From assembly GCA_030152675.1 (NCBI GenBank), contig JASLIY010000325.1, positions 1-8,959 of the forward strand: a stretch of DNA of 8,959 bases, given 5' to 3'. Position 1 is the first letter of the stretch. Every line of letters starts with the position of its first letter. The notes under the pieces were generated by a model that saw nothing but the letters and a program-made list of their open reading frames with translations, did no database searches and was not told the DNA's origin. Positions 1 to 5,790 of the stretch are shown here, piece after piece. The DNA is from Acinetobacter sp. Lineage in GTDB: Bacteria > Pseudomonadota > Gammaproteobacteria > Pseudomonadales > Moraxellaceae. The translations under genes were made by a program, and so were the position numbers.

Positions 1-1
1 T

Positions 2-793
2 GGACTGTATGCCGATCGGATGAGCATCAACCTAGAAATGCCAACGGCGGCAGGGCTAGAACGTTTTGCGCCTGAGAAAAATCATCAAGAGGTGCAAAAA
101 GACTTGGGCATTGTGCGCGATCGGATGATCCAACTCAAAGACGAATCACAACTGATCAAGTCGGTGCCGAAGTTTGTGCCTGCTGGACAGACCACTCAAA
201 TGGTGGTGGGTGCAGCAGATGAGACCGATCAAGATGTGATCTTGATGGCAGATCGACACTATAAAGAGTTTAAACTCAAACGCGTGTATTACTCTGGCTA
301 TATCCCGATCAATGCCACCGAACAAGCACTGCCAGCCGTGGGTTCTGCGCCGCCTTTACTGCGCGAAAATCGTTTATATCAGTCGGACTGGTTAATGCGA
401 TTTTATGGTTTCTCTGCAACAGAGTTGGTTGATGATGCACACCCAAATTTGGATCTCGATGTTGATCCTAAACTGTCTTGGGCACTGCGTCATCCAGAGC
501 AATTCCCAATCGATATCAATCGGGCAGATTATCGAATGATTTTACGTGTGCCAGGTATCGGCGTGCGCTCTGCTAAAAAAATCATTCAGGCCAGACGCTT
601 CGGCAAGATTCATGTGGATCAGTTAAAGCGTATGGGCATTGCGTATTCGCGGGCACAGCATTTTATACATTGTGTGGATAGTCCACGGCTGAGCCAAGAT
701 CGTTTGCCCAGCCAAATTCGACAACAAATCTTGCAATCAGGTCAATCCAAATATACTCAGCAGTTGTCACCACAATTGGGCTTTGGATTTTAG
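2..793 (+). CDS. Putative DNA modification/repair radical SAM protein, C-terminal part (5' truncated by window)
   Basis: The reading frame is open from the left edge, so the ATG at 20 is internal and the gene begins outside the window. About 263 residues are visible. The first residues (GLYADRMSINLEMP) look like the end of a radical-SAM barrel. A helix-hairpin-helix follows, encoded at about nt 515-620, with FPIDINRADYRMILRVPGIG and then RSAKKII, typical of non-specific DNA binding. This order matches the family annotated as putative DNA modification/repair radical SAM protein (TIGR03916 type). Its N-terminal CxxxCxxC iron-sulfur motif should lie to the left of the window and cannot be checked. 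The next gene starts 2 bases after the stop and is the family's usual partner, so the two are almost certainly co-transcribed and probably translationally coupled. The substrate and reaction are not established; a role in DNA repair is inferred from the DNA-binding domain and gene pairing. Confidence 0.85.
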   Translation, partial: GLYADRMSINLEMPTAAGLERFAPEKNHQEVQKDLGIVRDRMIQLKDESQLIKSVPKFVPAGQTTQMVVGAADETDQDVILMADRHYKEFKLKRVYYSGYIPINATEQALPAVGSAPPLLRENRLYQSDWLMRFYGFSATELVDDAHPNLDLDVDPKLSWALRHPEQFPIDINRADYRMILRVPGIGVRSAKKIIQARRFGKIHVDQLKRMGIAYSRAQHFIHCVDSPRLSQDRLPSQIRQQILQSGQSKYTQQLSPQLGFGF

Positions 794-795
794 CC

Positions 796-1572
796 ATGCC
801 GCAATATCGCTTTGATGGCAGTATGCCAGGATTGTTGAGCTGTATTTATCGGGCTTTTACCTTTAAAGAATTTGATGTGCAGTTAACGGCCAGTCAGCAA
901 CAGGCAGGTTTATTTGATGAGGTGATCGAGGTCACGGCCAATGAGGCACATGCAAAACGGGTCTGGACGGGACTGAGTTCGCGTTTGTCGAGTTCAGGAT
1001 TACGCCGTTTTTATTATTGTTTTTTGTCAGAACAGGATGTGGCCTTCCAACATTTATTTGCATTTGCCGTGTACGTGTTTCAATCCAAGCATGCGGTCGA
1101 AAAGGACTATGGCCATGCCGATGTCTTGGCTGTGTCACAGTGGGCGAAACAAGTCGGACGTGAAAAGCATCGGATGGAGGCCTTTGTGCGCTTTAAGAAA
1201 ACCCGTGACGGAATTTATCTCGGTTTGGTGCGACCAGATTTTAATGTGCTACCGATTATTGAACGGCATTTTAAAAACCGTTACCAAGATCAAAAGTGGT
1301 TGATCTACGATGAGCAACGCCGCTATGGCATCTTCTATGATTTGGAACAGGTGCATCAGGTCGATTTAGATGCCAGCCACATCGATCGCCATATCGAGAC
1401 AGGCTTCAGTCAACAGTTCAGTATTGAGCTTGATCCAGATGAACTCCATTATGATCAGTTATGGAAAGATTATTTTAGAAGCGTGAATATTAGCGCCAGA
1501 CAAAACATTAAGCTGCATATTCAATATGTGCCTAAGCGTTACTGGCGCTATATGAATGAAAAAATCATCTAG
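796..1572 (+). CDS. DUF4130 / TIGR03915-type putative DNA repair protein
   Basis: This 258-residue protein has the layout of the DUF4130 family. The N-terminus reads YRFDGSMPGLLSCIYRAF. The middle block has a conserved REKHRMEAFVRF segment followed by the phrase PDFNVLPIIERHF. The C-terminus has a WKDYFRSVNI block and ends in an arginine/tyrosine-rich stretch (VPKRYWRYM). In some bacteria this domain is fused to a uracil-DNA-glycosylase-like domain. Here the protein ends after DUF4130, so no glycosylase domain is present in this gene. It starts 2 bases after the stop of the radical-SAM gene; a GGA about 8 bases before the ATG lies inside the upstream gene, which suggests translational coupling. 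The family is named a probable DNA metabolism protein; the actual reaction is unknown. No signal peptide or membrane segment is seen. The stop codon is separated by one base from the stop of the opposite-strand transporter gene. Confidence 0.85.
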   Translation: MPQYRFDGSMPGLLSCIYRAFTFKEFDVQLTASQQQAGLFDEVIEVTANEAHAKRVWTGLSSRLSSSGLRRFYYCFLSEQDVAFQHLFAFAVYVFQSKHAVEKDYGHADVLAVSQWAKQVGREKHRMEAFVRFKKTRDGIYLGLVRPDFNVLPIIERHFKNRYQDQKWLIYDEQRRYGIFYDLEQVHQVDLDASHIDRHIETGFSQQFSIELDPDELHYDQLWKDYFRSVNISARQNIKLHIQYVPKRYWRYMNEKII

Positions 1573-1573
1573 T

Positions 1574-2275
1574 TTAAATTGCTGCGACTTGGAACATGGA
1601 GCCGATCCAGCTGGAAAATGCCATTGCCAAGATGCCCCAAACACAAACCCGAACACTGCCTTTGAGCATGGAGGTGCCAGCATAATAGCTAGAGACAGCG
1701 CCCAATAATGCCAAGGAAAGAACCCCAACGATCATCACCGTCCAAGATAAATACGCTTCAGGACTGATCAGGATCGAAAACATCGGAAATAATGCGCCCA
1801 AAGAAAATGAAATCGCCGAAGAGCCTGCCGCTTGCAAGGGTTTGGCAGAGGTCACATCATTGATGCCGATTTCATCTCGAGCATGCGTGCCTAAAGCATC
1901 TTTGGCCGTGAGTTGTACCGCAACCTCATGCGCCAAATCAGGGTCAAGACCACGGTGAATATAAATATGGGTCAGTTCTTTGAGCTCAAGATGTGGGTTA
2001 TGTTTTAGCTCACGGGCTTCTATTTTTAAATCGGCTTCTTCAATATCGGACTGCGATTTGACAGAGATATATTCGCCAGCAGCCATGGAGGTCGCGCCTG
2101 AAATTAAACCGGCGACACAGGTAATAAATAATACTTGTGATGATGCGCCACTGGCTGCCATGCCCATCACTAAACTGGTGACCGAGATAATCCCGTCGTT
2201 GGCACCCAAAACAGATGCACGTAACCAACCCGCGCGGTGAATATAATGTTTTTCATGGTGTTGAGAAAAAGACAT
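1574..2275 (-). CDS. VIT/CCC1 family iron/manganese transporter
   Basis: This 233-residue membrane protein carries the VIT1/CCC1 family signature. After a short His-rich N-terminus (HHEKHYIH) comes RASVLGANDGIISVTSLVMG at residues 20-39, then a second membrane segment at about 48-70 ending in MAAGEYIS. A charged cytoplasmic section follows (about 72-140), rich in Glu, including EE at 79-80 and further Glu at 88, 97 and 100, where family members bind transported metal. Three more hydrophobic segments lie at about 147-170, 174-199 and 206-229, giving the five-helix fold. Family members move Fe(II) or Mn(II) out of the cytoplasm, in exchange for protons in the characterised cases; bacterial substrates are inferred. 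There is no N-terminal ferritin-like domain as in MbfA. The Shine-Dalgarno is weak (only a TTGAG about 9 bases before the ATG), but the start agrees with the family N-terminus. No Fur box was recognised upstream. Confidence 0.88.
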   Translation of the reverse strand: MSFSQHHEKHYIHRAGWLRASVLGANDGIISVTSLVMGMAASGASSQVLFITCVAGLISGATSMAAGEYISVKSQSDIEEADLKIEARELKHNPHLELKELTHIYIHRGLDPDLAHEVAVQLTAKDALGTHARDEIGINDVTSAKPLQAAGSSAISFSLGALFPMFSILISPEAYLSWTVMIVGVLSLALLGAVSSYYAGTSMLKGSVRVCVWGILAMAFSSWIGSMFQVAAI

Positions 2276-2523
2276 CGCAAAATTAACTCAAAACTCGGTG
2301 CGGCTACTTTAGCTTGAATATCATCACATTACCAATTTGAACAATGCTTCAAAGCAGTATTTCTTAACATGATGTGACATGCAGCTATAAAGGTTGCTGC
2401 AATGATTTTCAATCTCTTTTACAGCCGAATTATGGGATCAATGATGACGCTGCTTCGCCAAGGGGAGTGCGTTATTCGATTGTGCGAGGGATTTAACTTC
2501 TTGATCAGAGCGTGATTGGATTC

Positions 2524-2575
2524 TAAATAATAACCCATCTATTTTTACAGATTGTGTACTTAGATTAAATAATAA
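2524..2575 (+). repeat. Two direct copies of TAAATAATAA, 42 bp apart
   Basis: The 10-mer TAAATAATAA occurs at 2524-2533 and again at 2566-2575, a centre-to-centre distance of 42 bases, close to four helical turns. Both copies sit between the divergent transporter genes in a region where promoters are expected, so they could be part of -10/UP elements or a regulator site. Low sequence complexity means chance is possible. Confidence 0.4.
2544..2570 (+). promoter_or_regulatory. Weak candidate sigma70 promoter for the transporter/amidohydrolase pair
   Basis: TTTACA at 2544-2549 matches five of six positions of the -35 consensus. TTAAAT at 2565-2570 matches four of six of the -10 consensus, with a short 15-base spacer. 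A second candidate is TTGATC at 2501-2506 with TAAATA at 2524-2529 (17-base spacer, weaker -10). Either would give a long leader of about 200 bases before the transporter start. This is a pattern match only. Confidence 0.25.
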
Positions 2576-2773
2576 ACATTAGAATAGACATAATACTGCC
2601 GTGGTTGGCAGCAGCCCAAATCCAAGCTTTATTTTCATCATCGCGCTTGTCATAGGACTGAGCCAAGACCGGTTATTGTAGAGACCCTCAGAATAAATAC
2701 CCCTTGCACGCCGCCAGCCTGCTGCGGCGACGATATAAAGTGGCATAGGCATCATTAAAATAACGTATATAAC

Positions 2774-2778
2774 AAGGA
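2774..2778 (+). promoter_or_regulatory. Ribosome binding site that selects the transporter start
   Basis: AAGGA lies 8 bases before the ATG at 2787. It overlaps or directly touches the earlier ATG at 2778, which therefore cannot use it. This favours initiation at 2787 over the longer reading. Confidence 0.65.
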
Positions 2779-2786
2779 TGATCAGG

Positions 2787-4082
2787 ATGGAAAAGGATAT
2801 TAAAAAGAAAGTTATTTCGGCGGTCATAGGCAATACCTTGGAATGGTATGACTTTTTAGTCTATGGCTTCTTGGCAACCACCATCGCCAAATTGTTTTTC
2901 CCTGAAAAAAATGAACTCACCTCGTTGTTATTGGCACTCGGTACCTTTGGCGTGGGCTTCCTCATGCGACCGGTTGGCGGGATTTTGATTGGGTATTATG
3001 CCGATAAGCATGGTCGCAAGGCGGCATTGCTTTTGATTATCGCCATGATGACCGTGGCGGTGGCGATGATTGCCTTTGCACCGACTGCAGCCAGTATAGG
3101 CGTTGCCGCACCGATCCTCATCGTGATCGCGCGCATGTTACAAGGTTTCGCCACAGGTGGAGAATATGCCAGCTCGACTGCATTTGTGGTCGAGGCTGCA
3201 CCGGCAGATAAAAAAGGCCTGTATGGATCATGGCAATTCTTTGGTCAATGTTTGGCAGTGCTCTGCGGTTCAGCGATTGCAGCCGCAGTGAATCACTTTA
3301 TGACCACCGAGACCCTAGAATCTTGGGGCTGGCGTATTCCCTTTATTATTGGTTTGTTGATCTGTCCCGTGGGTTTATGGATTCGTAGCCATTTAGATGA
3401 AAATGAAGAATATACGGTGAGTAAAGCGGCTGCTAAAAACAGTACCGCGACCATACGACATACCGTGACCAGCTCCTTAAAAGAAATCATCCTCAGTATG
3501 GGCCTGACCATCAGCGCCACCGCCGCATTCTATGTTGTGTTGGTCAATACCCCAACCTTTGCGCATACCAAACTGGGGTTAAACATGGGTGACGTGCTGT
3601 TTATTCAAGCCTTGGCGGTCACGATCATGATGTTGGTTATTCCTCTGGCTGGATTACTTTCCGATCGGATTGGACGTAAACCGGTATTGATGACTGGCCT
3701 ATTGATTTTATTGTTTGCCGTGTTGCCGCTATATCATTTTGTCATTGCCGAACCATCACTTGGACGTTTATTTCTAATGCAAGCCGTACTCTGCACTGGC
3801 ATCGCGGTGATGTTTGGTCCATCGCCTGCAGCGATTTCAGAACAGTTCCATGTGCTGGGACGGACCACTTCAATGTCGATCGCCTACAATATGGCGGTCA
3901 TGCTGTTTGGTGGTTTCGCACCGTTTATTGTCACTTGGCTGATCTCAGTATTTGATCGTACCGCACCCGCGTATTACCTGATGTTTGGAGTGCTGATCGG
4001 GATTGTCGCGGTATTGAAAATGAAGGAAACCTCACCGAAACTATTTCGTTTTAAAAACTCGCTGAATACTGTGGTGGAATAA
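2787..4082 (+). CDS. MFS transporter, metabolite:H+ symporter (MHS) family
   Basis: This is a 431-residue inner-membrane carrier of the major facilitator superfamily, MHS group (relatives of ProP, ShiA and citrate/alpha-ketoglutarate symporters). Diagnostic blocks are GNTLEWYDF at residues 15-23, RPVGG at 61-65, the loop 2-3 motif YADKHGRK at 71-78, RMLQGFATGGEY at 116-127, SWGWRIPF at 179-186, and the repeated motif LSDRIGRK at 291-298 in the second half. Twelve hydrophobic segments are expected, split by a charged central loop around residues 200-230. The start was chosen at 2787 (MEKDIKKK) because of the ribosome binding site; the ATG nine bases upstream lacks a usable one. The substrate cannot be read from sequence. 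The amidohydrolase 128 bases downstream suggests an amide conjugate such as an N-acyl amino acid, or its product. The C-terminal codons GTG GTG GAA plus stop are repeated in frame 21 bases later. Confidence 0.88.
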   Translation: MEKDIKKKVISAVIGNTLEWYDFLVYGFLATTIAKLFFPEKNELTSLLLALGTFGVGFLMRPVGGILIGYYADKHGRKAALLLIIAMMTVAVAMIAFAPTAASIGVAAPILIVIARMLQGFATGGEYASSTAFVVEAAPADKKGLYGSWQFFGQCLAVLCGSAIAAAVNHFMTTETLESWGWRIPFIIGLLICPVGLWIRSHLDENEEYTVSKAAAKNSTATIRHTVTSSLKEIILSMGLTISATAAFYVVLVNTPTFAHTKLGLNMGDVLFIQALAVTIMMLVIPLAGLLSDRIGRKPVLMTGLLILLFAVLPLYHFVIAEPSLGRLFLMQAVLCTGIAVMFGPSPAAISEQFHVLGRTTSMSIAYNMAVMLFGGFAPFIVTWLISVFDRTAPAYYLMFGVLIGIVAVLKMKETSPKLFRFKNSLNTVVE

Positions 4083-4103
4083 GCAAGTCAGGTGGTGGAA
4101 TAG
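4071..4103 (+). repeat. In-frame duplication of the transporter's last codons and stop
   Basis: GTGGTGGAATA at 4071-4081 recurs exactly at 4092-4102, offset 21 bases. In the transporter frame the first copy reads Val-Val-Glu-TAA and the second Val-Val-Glu-TAG, so the gene end is followed by a second, in-frame copy of its last three codons and a different stop. Confidence 0.7.
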
Positions 4104-4195
4104 CCAACTTCAACATAAGCTACTTTTAACGCACTGTTCAATGCTGAGATCTGAGTTCAATCCAAAACAACAATTCATGCAACACAATGACAATC

Positions 4196-4200
4196 AAGGA
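4196..4200 (+). promoter_or_regulatory. Ribosome binding site that selects the amidohydrolase start
   Basis: AAGGA ends 10 bases before the ATG at 4211. The in-frame ATG at 4187 lies upstream of it and has no Shine-Dalgarno of its own (it is preceded by CATGCAACACA). The shorter start is therefore preferred. Confidence 0.6.
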
Positions 4201-4210
4201 CGTAATACAT

Positions 4211-5362
4211 ATGGAATCACATCTATTAGAAAGTTTTATCGCGATTCGGCATCACATCCATCAACATCCTGAGTTAGAAGGCGATACCATTCAGACGGCA
4301 CAATTGGTCGCAGATCATCTCAGTGCCTATGGCTATAAAGTCCATCGCAATATCGGTGGGCATGGCGTGGTGGCGGTACTGAAAAAAGGCAAGGATGGCA
4401 AGCGCTTGGGAATTCGTGCCGACATGGATGCGCTGCCGATGCAGGAGAAAAACCATTTTAGTTATGTGAGTAAGATTGAGGGCAAGATGCATGCCTGTGG
4501 TCATGATGGTCACACCACGATTTTACTCGCTGCCGCCAAATTGATTGCGGAAAATATCAGTTTTAATGGCACTCTCAATTTGATCTTTCAACCGGCAGAA
4601 GAAACCCTCTCGGGTGCGCGGAGCATGATCGAAGATGGTTTATTTGAAAAGTTCCCCTGTGATGCGGTCTATGCTTTGCACAATATGCCTGGTATTCCGA
4701 TCGGTACAATTGCTGTGCAAGAGGGCACCATGATGGCGGCCTTGCAAAAAGTGGTTTGTACCATCAAAGGGCGGGGTGGGCATGGCGGTATTCCAGAGCT
4801 GACCCATGATCCGATTCCTGCCGCGGCAACATTTATTCAAGCCCTACAAACCATCAAGTCACGTAATCTTGGGGTGCAGGAGTACGCCGTGATCAGTGTG
4901 GGATCGGTTCATGCAGGGACGGCCTATAACATCATCCCCAATGAGGCCGTGATTCAAATCAGTATCCGCACCGATACTGAGGCAGTGATGGAGAAAATTA
5001 CTGAACGCTTAGATCAAATCGCCAAAGGCATCGAGTTGAGTTTTAACGTTAAGATTGACTTAGATCTGGATTATCTAGTGCCGCCTGTTAACAATAGCCG
5101 TGCGGAAACCGCGACTTTAACCCAAGCCCTGACTGCGCATAATACAGGTTTAGAGGTCCAACCCTTGAGCCAAAAGTTTATGACCTCAGAGGATTTTGCT
5201 TTGATGATGGATGTGGTGCCAGGATGTTATTTCTTTTTAGGCAATGGAGAAGGCGCTTTTCAAGGCTGTTCCATTCACAACGCGTATTATGATTTTAACG
5301 ATGAAAATATTTTACTCGGTGCCAATTGTTGGATGGCATTGGTCGAAACGTATTTAAAGTAA
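4211..5362 (+). CDS. M20D family metallo-amidohydrolase (hippurate/N-acyl-amino-acid hydrolase type)
   Basis: This 383-residue cytoplasmic zinc or manganese hydrolase is of peptidase family M20, subfamily D (HipO, ILR1, N-acetyl-diaminopimelate deacetylase relatives). Motifs in order are IRHHIHQHPELE at residues 12-23, GIRADMDALPM at 67-77, the metal motif HACGHDGH at 94-101 (Cys96 and His98 as ligands), QPAEE at 127-131 (Glu130/Glu131, catalytic base and ligand), ALHN with His157, the dimerisation domain from about 180 to 295 including GRGGHGG, and the C-terminal ligand His356 in SIHNAYYDFND. All expected metal ligands are present, so it should be active. Family members release an amino acid from an acyl or aryl amide; the natural substrate is unknown. 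Placement behind an MHS symporter, without an intervening terminator, suggests uptake followed by hydrolysis. The start at 4211 is set by the ribosome binding site; initiation at 4187 would add eight residues. Confidence 0.88.
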   Translation: MESHLLESFIAIRHHIHQHPELEGDTIQTAQLVADHLSAYGYKVHRNIGGHGVVAVLKKGKDGKRLGIRADMDALPMQEKNHFSYVSKIEGKMHACGHDGHTTILLAAAKLIAENISFNGTLNLIFQPAEETLSGARSMIEDGLFEKFPCDAVYALHNMPGIPIGTIAVQEGTMMAALQKVVCTIKGRGGHGGIPELTHDPIPAAATFIQALQTIKSRNLGVQEYAVISVGSVHAGTAYNIIPNEAVIQISIRTDTEAVMEKITERLDQIAKGIELSFNVKIDLDLDYLVPPVNNSRAETATLTQALTAHNTGLEVQPLSQKFMTSEDFALMMDVVPGCYFFLGNGEGAFQGCSIHNAYYDFNDENILLGANCWMALVETYLK

Positions 5363-5380
5363 TCACCCATCCACGTCAGC

Positions 5381-5414
5381 ATAAGCCAATCCTGATCGGG
5401 TTGGCTTATTTTTT
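5381..5414 (+). terminator. Rho-independent terminator after the amidohydrolase
   Basis: A perfect 9-bp stem, ATAAGCCAA (5381-5389) with TTGGCTTAT (5401-5409), extends by one G-T and two C-G pairs to a five-base loop (TGATC). It is followed by a T-run through 5414. It begins 18 bases after the stop codon. Confidence 0.88.
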
Positions 5415-5425
5415 GTAGCGTGAGA

Positions 5426-5454
5426 TTGGTTTGCTAGGGCTTTGTTATTACAAT
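5426..5454 (+). promoter_or_regulatory. Candidate sigma70 promoter for the DUF1653 gene
   Basis: TTGGTT at 5426-5431 and TACAAT at 5449-5454 (five of six -10 positions) are separated by the optimal 17 bases. The pair lies just past the preceding terminator and about 33 bases before the DUF1653 start. A transcription start near 5461 is inferred. Confidence 0.5.
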
Positions 5455-5487
5455 AGATTCAATATTTTTAACTAGGTTTCAAGTCAG

Positions 5488-5709
5488 ATGCAGCTTAAAC
5501 GCGGGATTTATCGTCACTACAAAGGTCAGCTTTATCAGGTATTCCATGTGGCTAAACATAGTGAAACTGAGGAAGCACATGTGGTATATCAGTGTTTATA
5601 TGCAGATTATTCAATCTGGATTCGTCCATTAAGTATGTTTGTTGAACAGGTGAGCTTAGCGGATGGCAGTCTGGTGCCACGCTTTAAGCTTGAACAGGAA
5701 GTGGTTTAG
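5488..5709 (+). CDS. DUF1653 domain-containing protein
   Basis: A small 73-residue soluble protein that is almost entirely one DUF1653 domain. Hallmarks are the opening KRGIYRHYKGQLYQV (residues 4-18), AKHSETEE (22-29), VVYQCLYADYSIWIRPLSMF (32-51), and a closing basic/hydrophobic RFKLEQ. Family members are short, often single-domain, and have no assigned biochemical function. The length fits the family. A modest AGG about 10 bases before the ATG serves as ribosome binding site, and a good promoter lies directly upstream. The methyltransferase follows after 81 bases and may be co-transcribed, but an inverted repeat lies in the gap. No signal peptide, cysteine pair or membrane segment is present. 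Confidence 0.85.
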   Translation: MQLKRGIYRHYKGQLYQVFHVAKHSETEEAHVVYQCLYADYSIWIRPLSMFVEQVSLADGSLVPRFKLEQEVV

Positions 5710-5718
5710 TTGTATCGC

Positions 5719-5755
5719 ATCATGTCATTGGATTGACCTCAAGTAATGGCATGAT
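5719..5755. repeat. Inverted repeat between DUF1653 gene and methyltransferase gene
   Basis: ATCATGTCATT (5719-5729) faces AATGGCATGAT (5745-5755): 11 pairs with a single position that would be U-G in RNA, around a 15-base loop. No T-run follows on either strand, so it is not a typical intrinsic terminator. It could be an mRNA processing or stability element, or a protein operator. Confidence 0.55.
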
Positions 5756-5775
5756 TGAATTCTGATGCAACGTTC

Positions 5776-5780
5776 AGGGA
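5776..5780 (+). promoter_or_regulatory. Ribosome binding site that selects the methyltransferase start
   Basis: AGGGA ends 10 bases before ATG 5791. It is only one base from ATG 5782 and lies downstream of the possible TTG start at 5755. This favours 5791. Confidence 0.6.
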
Positions 5781-5790
5781 AATGAGTATC

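Larger units (their letters stand above)
2276..2786. other. Divergent intergenic region between VIT-type transporter and MHS transporter
   Basis: About 510 bases without a convincing gene. Contents seen: a perfect 6-bp inverted repeat TTTGAA-CAATGC-TTCAAA at 2336-2353 upstream of the minus-strand transporter; two copies of TAAATAATAA at 2524-2533 and 2566-2575; weak sigma70-like elements near 2501-2529 and 2544-2570; a GC-rich hairpin at 2709-2729 (CGCCG/CGGCG plus CAG/CTG with one bulged C) that has no following T-run; and the transporter ribosome binding site at 2774-2778. The right 200 bases look richer in GC than the left and contain protein-like but stop-interrupted minus-strand frames. 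Confidence 0.5.

Noticed and set aside
20..22. ATG at 20 as the start of the radical-SAM gene
   Set aside because: The frame is open to the left edge and the codons before it fit the family, so this Met is internal and the gene is truncated by the window.
1037..1303. 88-codon frame within the DUF4130 gene
   Set aside because: Out-of-frame shadow of a gene with strong family motifs and a coupled start.
2579..2833. 84-codon minus-strand frame overlapping the transporter start
   Set aside because: It begins inside the 5' end of the well-supported transporter gene, has no ribosome binding site and no recognised family. The underlying DNA is reported only as a possible decayed remnant.
5381..5414. 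Inverted repeat as a mobile-element end
   Set aside because: A GC-containing stem followed directly by a T-run just after a stop codon is fully explained as an intrinsic terminator; no transposase or target duplication is present.
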